A stretch of DNA of 23,239 bases from Candidatus Wallbacteria bacterium (GCA_016199905.1 JACQFU010000023.1:1-23239); one strand, 5' to 3'; shown: positions 1 to 9,599, counted from the stretch's first letter. The notes: generated by a model from the sequence alone, not told the origin. Numbers and translations: made by a program.

Positions 1-3000
1 GCTGCTGGGGTCGGTCTGGCGACGGCCGAGACGCTCGCCACCACTAATGGCTCGTGGGTTCGCACGACCAATGACATGCCCGTCGGCTTGATCGACTTGC
101 GCCTGGTGCAGATGCGCGACGGGCGCGTTTTCATTGGCGGCGGGCGCCGGGCGGGAGCCCTCAGCGAGCCCATTGCCGACGACATACTGACTTACTCGTC
201 CGTCCTGGACACGTTCACTCGCCCCGGGAACGTGACCCCGGCCAAGTTGCGGCTTCCCCGAACGGAACATACGACTACTCTGCTGGGCGACGGGCGCGTG
301 CTCTCGCTGGGAGGGCTTACGTCGGTTGGGGGGGCCGAGAGCGCCACCCGCAGCTACGAGTACTTCAGCCCCGGTCCGGACACCGTCTCGCTCGGCTCTG
401 CACAACTGCCGCTGGCGCTGCGACTTCATACGACGACCCTCCTGAACGACGGGCGCGTACTCGTGACGGGAGGACACGCCGCGACTACCACCTCGGCCTG
501 CAGCCTCTTCGATCCCCGGCTCCAGCTCTTCAAGAACGCCGCTTCGCTGAACCAGCCGCGAGAGGGGCACGTCGCGCATCTGTTGCAGGACGGGACCGTC
601 TTCGTCACGGGCGGGCTGCCTTCGGGCGCGGGGGGCGCGGAGACGGAGATCTACGACCCGGCGCGGGATGTCTGGACTCCCATCTCGGGCGCGGCGCATC
701 GCAACAGGGCCTCCGTGACGCTTCTTCCCACGGGCCAGATGCTGATCGCGGGCGGCGTGGCAGCCTCCGGCACACGGCTTCAGTCGCTGGAGGTCTTCGA
801 TCCCAAGACCCAGGCGTTTACGTCGATTGGGCCCGTCCTGTCGACGCCGCGGTCGGAGCAGCGGGCCGTCAGGATGAACGGTGTCGATGCTCTCATTCTG
901 GGTGGCGTCAACCCCACCGCGCTGGCTACGGACACGGTCGAGAAATTCGTCTACGGCCCGCAACCCAACAGGCCCCCAATCGCTCTCGTGCCGCCCGCCA
1001 TCTCCGCCCTTCGGCGCCAGACCGCCCGACTCGATGGCAGCCGATCCAGCGACCCGGACGGCCCGGCGTTCGTCTACCTGTGGACTCGGCCCGACGGGAA
1101 GACCTCGGGCACCTTCACCGGCGCCACTTCTTCCGTCGCCTTCTTCTCCACGACAACCAGCGGTCCGTATCGATTCCAGCTGCTGCTGACGGACCCCGCC
1201 CGTGCCACGGCGACCGCGTTCACCACGGTCACGATCCAGCCTAACCAGCGGCCGATCGCCATAACAAGACCGTTGCAGGCGGGCACGGGCGGCACGTTCT
1301 CGCTCGATGGCCGCCAGAGCGGCGATCCGGAGGGAGATCCCATCACCTACGGCTGGTCGCAACAGAGCGGCCCCTCGGTGGCCGTCAACAACTCCACCTC
1401 GGCGGTGGCCTCCATCTCGGTCAGCACGACCTCGACCACGTACCGGTTCCTTCTCACCGTGACCGACGACGGTTCGCTTTCCGCGATGGCGCCGGCGACG
1501 GTGGTCATCACCACGAACCACCAACCGGTATCGGACGCCGGCGGTCCGATCCGGTTGCGATTGCGCAATGTAGCCTCGCTCGATCGGGTGGTACTCGACG
1601 GAGGTCGCAGCTTCGACCCCGATGCGGGTGACACGCTGCTCTACCGCTGGACGCAGACAGCCGGGCCCTCGGTTCCTTTGAGCACACCGAACTCGAGTAC
1701 GGCGCGATTCGTGCCCACCACCGCGGGTATCTACCTGTTCTCGCTTTTGGTAGACGATCAGCGCGGGCTTTCGGCGTCCTCGACGGCGCGGGTCACGGTG
1801 GACCCTTTCAACCGGCCGCCTTCCGCCAATCCGGGCAACGTGACGACGGGCGACGTGGGAACGACGGTGATCCTGGACGGCACCGGCAGCGGCGATCCGG
1901 ACGGCGATCCCCTGACGTATGCGTGGACCTTCTTGAGCGGTCCGTCCACTCCGTCGCAACTGGGGAACAACAACGCGAGACTGGCCGTGCGCGCGACGGT
2001 TGCGGGCGTCTACACATTCGAGCTGGCGGTCACGGATGACCACTTCGCCACGAGCCGCGCTACGATCGACGTAACGATGCGCGCCGTCAACCAACCGCCC
2101 ACGGCCGATGCGGGGCCGGACACGACGGCGCCGGTGAACACGCTGGTGGTGCTCAATGGCGGCAACAGCAGCGATCCGGAGAACCAGCCCCTCGGGTTCC
2201 GCTGGCGGCAGTTGAGCACGCTGGGCGTCTCGGGGACGCCGCCGGTCAGCTTTCCGCGGTTGGCGTTCACGCCGACCCAGGTCGGCAGGTATGTCTTCCG
2301 CTTGGTGGTCACGGACCCGCCGGGCCTAACGGCCAGCGACGACGTGACGGTCACGGTCGTGGCGTCCAACTCGCCGCCGATTCCGGTGCCGGGGCAAGAT
2401 CTCACGAACGCGCCGCTCGGCGTTCCCGTCGCCCTGGACGGCGGCCGCAGCTTCGATCCCGACCCGGGGGACCGCATCACTGCCTATCAGTGGGCCCTGG
2501 TGTCGGCGCCGGCCCAGGCACCGTTGACGGGCGAGCTGGCCTCGCTGGTGCACTTCACTCCTTTGGTGGTGGGCGTCTACGTCTTGGACCTGACCGTGCA
2601 CGACAGCCGAAGCGGAGTGGGCAGCGCTCGGATCCAGGTGATCGTGGGCGGCGGCAACCGGCCGCCCGTGGCGCAGGCAGGCAACGATCGGACGGTAGCC
2701 GTGACGACGGAGGTCGTGCTCAACGGTTTTGGCAGCCGTGACCCGGACGGAGACCCGATCGCGTATGCCTGGCGCCAACTCGCAGGCACGGAGGTGCAGC
2801 TTTTGGACTCACGAACGCCGGCGGCGCGATTCACTCCGACGACGACCGGTCTCCGCGCCTTCGAGTTGAGCGTTGCCGACGGCAAGGGGGGCGTGAGCAC
2901 GGCCGCCGTACGCATCACGGTGGTGGCGCCGTCTGCGATCTCGACCGTGGACGCGCAGGGATTCTGGAGCCGCGTGGCCGACATCCCGACGCCGCGGCGT

Positions 3001-6000
3001 GCCTTTGCGGCTGTCGCCGTCAGAGGGAAGCTCTACACGTTCGGCGGCTCGCGCGGCGGGCCGCTGCAGGCCCTCTCGACTGTCGAAATCTTCGATCCGC
3101 TTGGCGGTCCGATCGGGGCCTGGACGTCGGGCCCGCCGATGCCTACTCCGCGAATCGGTCCGACGGCCGTCGTGGTCGGGACTCGGATCTTCGTGATCGG
3201 CGGAAAGACCGTCCAATTGGGTGCACCTGCGGACACGAGCATCGTCGAAGTCTTCGATACGGTCTCGCAGTCTTGGTCGTCGGGGCCGCCCGATCTGCTG
3301 CCTCGCCGTCACCTGGCGGCGGCCGTCCTGGACGGGAAGATCTACGCGGCCGGCGGCGTCTCGAGCACCGGTCAAACAACCGCGGCCACCAGCTTCGCCG
3401 AGAGGTTCGATCCCCTCGATCCGCAGCGAGGTTGGACGGCCGAGACGCCGCTCTTGCTGGCGCGTCGGCCCGCCCTGACGGCGCTCAACGGCAGGCTCTA
3501 CGTGATCGGCGGCGAAACGGTCAACGGGTCCAACCAGGACCGCGTGGAGATCTTCACTCCTGGCAGCGGCGCCGCCAACGGGGCCATTACCGCGCTGGGC
3601 CGATGGGACGCGGCTCTGGGCACGGCTGCACGCAAGCCGACCTCGACCGCAGGCCACGCTGCCGCGGCGCTTCGCGGCAGGGTCTACGCTGCCGGCGGAT
3701 CGATCGGCCTGGCCGTCAGTAACGTGGTGGAGCGCTACGATCCCTTCGGCAATCGCTGGGAACCTGCGCCGCCGATGCTGGCCGCGCGAGCCGAGCTTGC
3801 GCTGGTGAACGTCGACGGGGCGCTGTATGCCCTGGGCGGCTTCTACACGGACCGCCTGGGCAACGAGCGAGCCGCCGCCTTCGTCGAGCGCTTCGACGCC
3901 GGCGACGATCATCCCGATACGATCGCGGCCGTCAAGCCCGGCGACACCGTCGATTTCCGGGGCAGCCTGGACGCGGCCATCGAGCGCGGGGGCGACGTCG
4001 ATTTCTTCCGTTTCGGCGTCCCCGCGCCAAACACGACCGTGCAGGTCGACACGGGGCCTCCGGACAGCTCCGAAGACACGGTGCTCTCGATCTTCGCTGC
4101 CGACGGCCGTCGGATCGCGACCGTCGACGACCCGAGGCCGGGCGTACGGCTGGCTAGCGCCACGTTTGTGGCCACGGCTCCAGGGGACTACTTCGCCAGC
4201 GTCCGGCTGTTCGATCCCCGAGCCCGCGGGCTCTACTCCATCCGCGTGCGGCCGGCGCCTCCGCTGGTCGACGATCTGCCTAACTTTGCGACTCTCTCTG
4301 CGCCCGCCGTGTCGTCCACGACGCCGGTCACGGGCAGCCTCGAGGTCCCGGGCGACGTGGACTTCCTTCGGGTACAGCTCGAGGCCGGCAAAGACTACGT
4401 GTTCCGCACGGCCCTCGGAACGCTGCAGGACTCGGTGCTCGCGCTTCTGGGCCCGGGTACCGCCAACCCGCGGCCGCTGCGCGAAAACGACGACGGTCCC
4501 GACGGGGGGCTGGCCTCGAGGGTGGACTTCTCCGCCACCGAGACCGGCACGTACTTCCTGCGGGTTCGGAGCTTCGATCCGAGAGCGGCGGGCACCTACT
4601 CCGTCTTCATCGAAGAGCTGGCCCCGAAAGTCTTCACCGACGACCACCCCAACCGTCCTGCCGGCCTGCGCCAGGCGGACACGCTCACGCACGCCGGCAA
4701 TACTCTCAACGGCGCCATCGAGTCCGCTGGCGACGTCGACTTCTTCCGCATCGTCGCGCAATCGGCCTCCTCCTACGCCTTCGTCGCGACTGCGTCGGGG
4801 GCGCTCAAGCTGCAGCTCACCCTGTTCGACCGCGACGGCAACTCGGTACTGGCCGATGCGCGGGACAGCCGCACGGGCGGAGTGAGCATCCGCGGCTTCA
4901 GGCCAAGCTTCCCGGGGACCTACTTCATGCGGGTGAAGAGCGCTCCCAAGGTCGACGGCGACGGCTCTCCGGCGACGGGCGCCTACACCCTGCAGAGCCT
5001 GCTGGAGGGCACCGAGTCGCCGGCCGGATTCACTCTGGCCCGCCAGCGCACGGGCGATAACCTGGTCGCAACCGTGGTGCTCGAAACGTTGCCAAGCAAC
5101 ACGGGCGGTCTTCGCAGCGTCGAGTTCGGCCTGCGCTACGACCCGGCGCTGCTGGAGCTGACCAGCGTCACGCCCGGGACCGTCACGACGGCGGGGCAGC
5201 TCCTGCGTTTTGCCAGCCCTTCCGGGTTCCTCGGCATGAGCATCGCGGCGCAGGAGCAGGAGCTTGGCGCCAAGGGGACGCTGGTGAACGTGACGTTCCG
5301 CACCCTTGCCTCGTCGCCGCTCACGACGCAGGCGGTCATCCTGGCCTTCATCTCGGCCCAGAGTGGGCTCACCAGAGTCACGGATCTGGCGCCCGAGGCC
5401 CAGCCCAGCCCTGGACAGGTGGTGAGAATTCGCCTCGACGGCGGGCAGCTCGGAGCAACGATCGCAGATCCACTGGACGCCGGCAGTTCCGTGCGGCGGC
5501 CCTTCGTGCGGCTCGATGGACGCGGCAGCTTCGATCCCAACCAACCGCCTCAGGCACTCTCGTACGCCTGGACCGTCACGACCGCGCCGGTGGCCGTTAC
5601 GCTCTCCGATCCGGCCAGCCCCATTCCTACCTTCGCTCCGGCCGTGCCGGGACTCTACGAGTTCGCGCTGACGGTGGCCAACGAGGAACTGCGCAGCTTG
5701 CCCAGGATCGTGCGCGTGTTGGTCGGAGAGACCAATCACCCGCCCACGGCGCTGGCCCGCGTCGCCAACCCGGCGAAAAACTTGCGTTCGCTCTCCGGCT
5801 CCGCGCCACTGACCTTCGTCGCCGCGGTTGACTCGGTTCAGCTCGACGGCCGACTCTCGGCCGACCCCGACGTGGCCGACCGCGGGCGTCTCGCCTTCTC
5901 GTGGACCCAGGTCGGAGGCCCGGCCGTAACCCTCTTGCCCAACGGCCACGCATCTGTCGTGAGCTTCGTCCCGGCTGCTCCCGCGGTCTACGAGTTCGAA

Positions 6001-7416
6001 CTCGTGGTGACCGATCGCTCCGGTGCTCGCAGCGCCGCGGATCGCGTGCGACTGATTGCGCTTTCCGCGTTCGATTCGATGCCCGTGCTTTCGCTGTCGG
6101 CCTCGTCGACGACGACGTTGGCCACCGGAACGGACCTGAGCGACTTTTTGGATAGTTCGACTCCTAATCAGTCGCTCCGCGTTTCTCTGCCGACCCGGAT
6201 CACCCTGAAGGCAAAGGTCGCCGACCCGGACATCGGCACGCTGCCGCTCAAGCAGCAGGTCGGTTACGAGTTCAACCAGGAGTCCGGTCCGCCCGTTTCG
6301 CTCACCACCGGCATCCTGAACAATGACATCTCCGGCGTGGCGGTCACGAACTTCGAACCGACCACGGCGGGCGTTCACGTGTTCAGCGCGACAGTCTCGA
6401 CCCTCACCAGCGAAGGAGTTGCCACGGGGGTCCAGGTGCGCCGCGAGATCCGGGTGGTCGTCGATGGCGAGACGCGCCGCCTGCCGCTGGCATCGGCGAG
6501 GGTGGCCGTCGGCGGCCGCGGAAAAGCGCCGACTCGAATGCTCCAGAAGGCTGGAGACGCGCCGATCGCCAGCGAGGGCGACACCCTTACTCTGGATGGC
6601 TCGCTGTCCAGCGACCCCGATGGACTGTCGAACCTCTCCCACAAATGGACGCAGCTCGCGGGCCCCTCTGCGGAGCTGTCGAACCCGTTCGGCTCGGTGA
6701 CGACTTTCGTGGCCCCCACTATCGGCGACGGCCAGGCCCGAACCTACGCTTTCCAGTTGCTGGTCGACGATGCCACCGGCGAGGGCGAGCCCTCGCTTGT
6801 CAGCTTCAACGTCGGCGCCGCCGCCGCCCAGTCGGCCACCACCCGGGCAGCCAGCTATACCGGCGGCCTCAACCTGATCGGCGTGCCTCTGGCCGCGGCG
6901 ACGACAGGCGCAAGCCGGTTACAACAGGAGCTGTTCGATCAGGCGGGTGCCACCTTCGTGGTTCGAGTCGTCAGCCAGTCGGGCCGCGGCCGATTCAGCG
7001 TGTTCCTCCCCGGATTGGGCATGACGGATCCGGCCGTCGAGGGAAACCAGGGCTACTTGATCGGCCGGCCATCCCTCTTCAAGAGTCTCGTGTTCACAGG
7101 CCAGCCGTGGCCGGACGCTGCCCGGTCCGTGACGCTCGTGCCGGGCGTCAATCTGATCTCGTTCCCTGCCGGGGTCCCCTCGACCTGGACCTCGCAAACG
7201 TTGGTCGACAAGGTGAGCGCGGCCGGCGGCGCCGCAGGGTTTGTCGCCCGGACAATCCCCGACGCTTCCGACGCTTCCCAGGGGAGCCCCGGGGCGGGGG
7301 CTTTCCAGGTCTACTTGCCGGGGCTCGGCGCGACGCCGTTCCCTCTTAGGTCGGGTCGCGGCTACTTGCTGAGCGTAACGAAGTCGACCGCTTTTGCGCT
7401 GCCGAAGGGGGATTAG
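1..7416 (+). CDS. Giant secreted kelch/PKD/PPC/cohesin-like modular protein (5' end outside window)
   Basis: The frame is open from base 1, so the 5' end lies outside the window; the ATG at 76 is internal to a kelch repeat. 2471 residues are visible. Counting from the first codon: about 1-320 hold six kelch-like repeats (DGRVFIGGG, DGRVLSLGG, DGRVLVTGG, DGTVFVTGG, GQMLIAGG, VDALILGG). About 322-980 hold seven PKD-like Ig folds of ~93 residues, each starting N.PP and carrying LDG..S.DPDGD. About 987-1300 hold six more kelch repeats (GKLYTFGG, TRIFVIGG, GKIYAAGG, GRLYVIGG and so on). About 1300-1670 hold three PPC (bacterial pre-peptidase C-terminal) domains with GDVDFFR/GDVDFLR. About 1675-1813 look like a cohesin domain. 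Four further PKD-like domains follow, then a duplicated NLIGVPL/NLISFPAG...GYLI/GYLL module. There is no C-terminal membrane anchor, LPXTG or PEP-CTERM signal. An extracellular adhesion or matrix role is inferred; no catalytic domain is seen. Confidence 0.9.
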   Translation, partial: AAGVGLATAETLATTNGSWVRTTNDMPVGLIDLRLVQMRDGRVFIGGGRRAGALSEPIADDILTYSSVLDTFTRPGNVTPAKLRLPRTEHTTTLLGDGRVLSLGGLTSVGGAESATRSYEYFSPGPDTVSLGSAQLPLALRLHTTTLLNDGRVLVTGGHAATTTSACSLFDPRLQLFKNAASLNQPREGHVAHLLQDGTVFVTGGLPSGAGGAETEIYDPARDVWTPISGAAHRNRASVTLLPTGQMLIAGGVAASGTRLQSLEVFDPKTQAFTSIGPVLSTPRSEQRAVRMNGVDALILGGVNPTALATDTVEKFVYGPQPNRPPIALVPPAISALRRQTARLDGSRSSDPDGPAFVYLWTRPDGKTSGTFTGATSSVAFFSTTTSGPYRFQLLLTDPARATATAFTTVTIQPNQRPIAITRPLQAGTGGTFSLDGRQSGDPEGDPITYGWSQQSGPSVAVNNSTSAVASISVSTTSTTYRFLLTVTDDGSLSAMAPATVVITTNHQPVSDAGGPIRLRLRNVASLDRVVLDGGRSFDPDAGDTLLYRWTQTAGPSVPLSTPNSSTARFVPTTAGIYLFSLLVDDQRGLSASSTARVTVDPFNRPPSANPGNVTTGDVGTTVILDGTGSGDPDGDPLTYAWTFLSGPSTPSQLGNNNARLAVRATVAGVYTFELAVTDDHFATSRATIDVTMRAVNQPPTADAGPDTTAPVNTLVVLNGGNSSDPENQPLGFRWRQLSTLGVSGTPPVSFPRLAFTPTQVGRYVFRLVVTDPPGLTASDDVTVTVVASNSPPIPVPGQDLTNAPLGVPVALDGGRSFDPDPGDRITAYQWALVSAPAQAPLTGELASLVHFTPLVVGVYVLDLTVHDSRSGVGSARIQVIVGGGNRPPVAQAGNDRTVAVTTEVVLNGFGSRDPDGDPIAYAWRQLAGTEVQLLDSRTPAARFTPTTTGLRAFELSVADGKGGVSTAAVRITVVAPSAISTVDAQGFWSRVADIPTPRRAFAAVAVRGKLYTFGGSRGGPLQALSTVEIFDPLGGPIGAWTSGPPMPTPRIGPTAVVVGTRIFVIGGKTVQLGAPADTSIVEVFDTVSQSWSSGPPDLLPRRHLAAAVLDGKIYAAGGVSSTGQTTAATSFAERFDPLDPQRGWTAETPLLLARRPALTALNGRLYVIGGETVNGSNQDRVEIFTPGSGAANGAITALGRWDAALGTAARKPTSTAGHAAAALRGRVYAAGGSIGLAVSNVVERYDPFGNRWEPAPPMLAARAELALVNVDGALYALGGFYTDRLGNERAAAFVERFDAGDDHPDTIAAVKPGDTVDFRGSLDAAIERGGDVDFFRFGVPAPNTTVQVDTGPPDSSEDTVLSIFAADGRRIATVDDPRPGVRLASATFVATAPGDYFASVRLFDPRARGLYSIRVRPAPPLVDDLPNFATLSAPAVSSTTPVTGSLEVPGDVDFLRVQLEAGKDYVFRTALGTLQDSVLALLGPGTANPRPLRENDDGPDGGLASRVDFSATETGTYFLRVRSFDPRAAGTYSVFIEELAPKVFTDDHPNRPAGLRQADTLTHAGNTLNGAIESAGDVDFFRIVAQSASSYAFVATASGALKLQLTLFDRDGNSVLADARDSRTGGVSIRGFRPSFPGTYFMRVKSAPKVDGDGSPATGAYTLQSLLEGTESPAGFTLARQRTGDNLVATVVLETLPSNTGGLRSVEFGLRYDPALLELTSVTPGTVTTAGQLLRFASPSGFLGMSIAAQEQELGAKGTLVNVTFRTLASSPLTTQAVILAFISAQSGLTRVTDLAPEAQPSPGQVVRIRLDGGQLGATIADPLDAGSSVRRPFVRLDGRGSFDPNQPPQALSYAWTVTTAPVAVTLSDPASPIPTFAPAVPGLYEFALTVANEELRSLPRIVRVLVGETNHPPTALARVANPAKNLRSLSGSAPLTFVAAVDSVQLDGRLSADPDVADRGRLAFSWTQVGGPAVTLLPNGHASVVSFVPAAPAVYEFELVVTDRSGARSAADRVRLIALSAFDSMPVLSLSASSTTTLATGTDLSDFLDSSTPNQSLRVSLPTRITLKAKVADPDIGTLPLKQQVGYEFNQESGPPVSLTTGILNNDISGVAVTNFEPTTAGVHVFSATVSTLTSEGVATGVQVRREIRVVVDGETRRLPLASARVAVGGRGKAPTRMLQKAGDAPIASEGDTLTLDGSLSSDPDGLSNLSHKWTQLAGPSAELSNPFGSVTTFVAPTIGDGQARTYAFQLLVDDATGEGEPSLVSFNVGAAAAQSATTRAASYTGGLNLIGVPLAAATTGASRLQQELFDQAGATFVVRVVSQSGRGRFSVFLPGLGMTDPAVEGNQGYLIGRPSLFKSLVFTGQPWPDAARSVTLVPGVNLISFPAGVPSTWTSQTLVDKVSAAGGAAGFVARTIPDASDASQGSPGAGAFQVYLPGLGATPFPLRSGRGYLLSVTKSTAFALPKGD

Positions 7417-7450
7417 GCTTGCAGCCGACGGGCCGTCTCCAGATGAAAGA

Positions 7451-7474
7451 CCGGCGGGCTGGATAGCCCGCCGG
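7451..7474 (+). terminator. Perfect 10-bp hairpin after the giant gene
   Basis: CCGGCGGGCT and AGCCCGCCGG form a perfect 10-bp stem around the loop GGAT, 34 nt after the stop at 7416. There is no T-tract, so it would be a GC-type intrinsic terminator, or a hairpin protecting the mRNA 3' end. Its position between convergent genes supports termination. Confidence 0.6.
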
Positions 7475-7488
7475 GAAGTCCCGTTGGT

Positions 7489-7525
7489 GGCGCGGCCGGG
7501 GGAAAGGGGACCAGCCGGCCGCGCC
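7489..7525 (-). terminator. Perfect 11-bp hairpin after the minus-strand secreted-protein gene
   Basis: GGCGCGGCCGG (7489-7499) pairs perfectly with CCGGCCGCGCC (7515-7525) around a 15-nt loop. It begins 8 nt beyond the stop codon (7534-7536) of the minus-strand gene. With the 7451 hairpin it makes a back-to-back terminator pair between convergent genes. No T-tract is present. Confidence 0.55.
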
Positions 7526-7533
7526 TTGGCAGC

Positions 7534-9591
7534 TCAGGGCTTGCGAAGATAGCCGGTGTTCTCGGTGCCGTTGTCGAAGCACTCATTGACGCGAGTCAAC
7601 GCATCGTTCAGGTCCGAGAGGCCGGCGCCGGGAGGAAGGGCCGAGGAGTCGCCGCCGATGGCGCGGTTGGCCAGCTCGAGCAGCGCGTTTACCGAGGTGC
7701 CCGCGAAGGGGCCGGAGGCCACCAGGAGGTTGCCAAGCGGTCTCGCGTCGTTCTGCGCCAGGTAGCCCGCCGCCGAGAAGGTCACGTTGAGCGTGGCGGC
7801 CACGAGCTGGCCGGCGAGCACCCCGGCGGAGGTGGATTCGGGGTCCACGGAGCTGGCGTCGAGAGCAGCCGCCGCTCCGCCTTGCGGAAGGAAGTTGGCG
7901 ACAGCCTGGGCGCTGGCAAACGTAACGTGGAAGGCGCCTCCGATGGTCAGTCCTGCGGGGAAGGCCGCGGCGAAGCGCGAATCCCTCAGCGTGCCGGGAT
8001 TGTTGCCGTGCGCCTTGGCTCCCCAGCCGCCCTGCGTGAAGGTTTCGAAGTCGCCGGCCTGGATGGCGGCCGAGGAGGTGGAGCCGCCGTTTCCTCCGGC
8101 CTGGTTGTCGCTGCCGTTGCCGTCGCCGGAGTGCGTGGCCGTGCTGTCGTGGCTGTCGTCGGGCGTGGCTGGCGGGGGCGGATTGGAGTCGGAGCCGCCG
8201 TTATCGCCGGAGTGCGTGGCCGTGCTGTCGTGGCTGTCGTCGGGCGTGGCCGGCGGGGGCGGATTGGAGTCGGAGCCGCCGTTATCGCCGGAGTGCGTGG
8301 CCGTGCTGTCGTGGCTGTCGTCGGGCGTGGCCGGCGGGGTCGTGGAGCCGTTGGAGCCATTGTCTCCACTGTCGGCCGGGGGAGGAGGTAGGGTGGTGGT
8401 CGTGGGAGTCTGGCTCACAGGTGGGACCGTGGCGGGAGGCGGCGGAGGGGGAGTGCCGCAGTGGCAGTTGCAGCGGTGCCCGTGACTCCTGGAGTTGCCT
8501 CGGCCGGGCCGCTCACCGCACCCGCGGGCCAGCAACTGCATCGACGCCGTGGCAATGCGCCGGGAGAAGACCTTGATGTCGTCGGGGCAACCGCCACGGC
8601 CGACCAGGAACGCCACCGTACCCAGCGACGTGCTGCCGCAGGCGCCGGTCCGGAACCGCACCGCGCTGCGAGAGCGGAACGTCCAGCGAGTGCCCGACTT
8701 TCCGGTGGCGCGGATCTCGCGAACGAAGCTGCCGATGCCGCTGGCGGGGATGCGCCCGCAGCGCTCGTCTCTGTCCTTGCCGGGCCGCACGATGTCGATG
8801 TCGCCGGATGCCGCAATCTCGCGGCGCGGCTTGGAGAAAACCCACTCGGTGAGAAGGACGCGGTCGTTGACCCGGCGCGCCTTCGGAACGTTGAACTCGA
8901 GGGCCGTCTTCTGGGACTCGATGTATTCGTCGCCCTCGGTGCGGCCGTTGCCCTTGTGGGCGTGGCGGACGTTGCAGGAAGTGGCTACGCTCACTTCGGC
9001 GCGGACACTGCCCTCGATGGCGCCCAGCTGGCGCACGTCCGCCTCGCCGGCGATCTTGAAGCAGCCAGAGGACTTGCCGTTCAACACGGGGAGCGAATCC
9101 TCGAGCCGGTTGCCGCGCGCATCGCGCAGCTCCAAGCGGATGGAACCCCGTTCCGGCGCCTTCAGCCCGAAGGCCTTGACGTCACCGCAGTAGGCCTTGG
9201 CAAACGGCGCCCAGCCGGTTCTGCCCTGGCGGCGGAAGAGGGCGACCTGCACGGCCTTGAATCTCACCGGCGTTGCGCCGGGGCAGACCAGGCCGACGTT
9301 GGCCCGGAACCGGACCAGCTTGCGGGTCTCACCCTCGGTCACGGTCTGGCGAAAGCCGGCCCAGGGTTGCCTGCCGAGGGAGCAGAGGGCGTCATCCTCC
9401 GACTCGTTGTCGAGTCGGAACGAGGTCGCTTCCACGGCGTCGATCGCGCCCAGGCTGACGCCGATCGAGGGCGACTGGTGGGGCGTGTCCTCGGACTTTG
9501 GCGCAGGCTTCGTGGCCGCGAGTGCGGCATTGGCGGTCAGGCAGGTGATGAGAATCGCGTTCAGCAGCTTGTGGGTCTTCGGCTCGTTCAT
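7534..9591 (-). CDS. Secreted Cys-rich, Pro-rich protein with 27-residue tandem repeats (unknown function)
   Basis: 685 residues from the ATG at 9591, chosen because AAGGAGG (9606-9600) lies 8 nt upstream. In-frame ATGs at 9597 and 9618 are too close to that site or ahead of it. Residues 1-25 are a Sec signal peptide (basic start, hydrophobic ILITCLTANAALA, cleavage likely after ALA). The next ~350 residues carry about ten cysteines (for example CSLG, VCPG, YCGD, CNCHCG) and match no family I know. A Pro/Asp/Ser/Thr-rich linker follows, with three copies of PPPPATPDDSHDSTATHSGD-type repeats. The last ~170 residues (TQGGWGAKAHGNNPG ... TIGG..HVTFASA ... FLPQGG ... SALPPGAGLSDLNDAL) resemble an unnamed domain seen at the end of many secreted bacterial proteins, by memory. 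Exported or surface location is inferred. Confidence 0.85.
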   Translation of the reverse strand: MNEPKTHKLLNAILITCLTANAALAATKPAPKSEDTPHQSPSIGVSLGAIDAVEATSFRLDNESEDDALCSLGRQPWAGFRQTVTEGETRKLVRFRANVGLVCPGATPVRFKAVQVALFRRQGRTGWAPFAKAYCGDVKAFGLKAPERGSIRLELRDARGNRLEDSLPVLNGKSSGCFKIAGEADVRQLGAIEGSVRAEVSVATSCNVRHAHKGNGRTEGDEYIESQKTALEFNVPKARRVNDRVLLTEWVFSKPRREIAASGDIDIVRPGKDRDERCGRIPASGIGSFVREIRATGKSGTRWTFRSRSAVRFRTGACGSTSLGTVAFLVGRGGCPDDIKVFSRRIATASMQLLARGCGERPGRGNSRSHGHRCNCHCGTPPPPPPATVPPVSQTPTTTTLPPPPADSGDNGSNGSTTPPATPDDSHDSTATHSGDNGGSDSNPPPPATPDDSHDSTATHSGDNGGSDSNPPPPATPDDSHDSTATHSGDGNGSDNQAGGNGGSTSSAAIQAGDFETFTQGGWGAKAHGNNPGTLRDSRFAAAFPAGLTIGGAFHVTFASAQAVANFLPQGGAAAALDASSVDPESTSAGVLAGQLVAATLNVTFSAAGYLAQNDARPLGNLLVASGPFAGTSVNALLELANRAIGGDSSALPPGAGLSDLNDALTRVNECFDNGTENTGYLRKP
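8108..8338 (-). repeat. 81-bp in-frame tandem repeat (about 2.6-2.8 copies)
   Basis: Copies are phased at 8131, 8212 and 8293, exactly 81 bp (27 codons) apart and almost identical. The left edge is degenerate and the last copy breaks off near 8338. They encode a PPPPATPDDSHDSTATHSGD-type linker. Near-identity at the DNA level points to recent expansion or homogenisation. Confidence 0.9.
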
Positions 9592-9599
9592 CGGCATTG

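Noticed and set aside
2809..6642. 1277-codon open frame antisense to the giant gene
   Set aside because: It is Arg/Gly/Asp/His-rich low-complexity translation typical of the opposite strand of GC-rich coding DNA. The sense frame has clear domains throughout.
8108..8338. CRISPR-like array
   Set aside because: The 81-bp units are contiguous, in frame and have no unique spacers; it is a coding tandem repeat.
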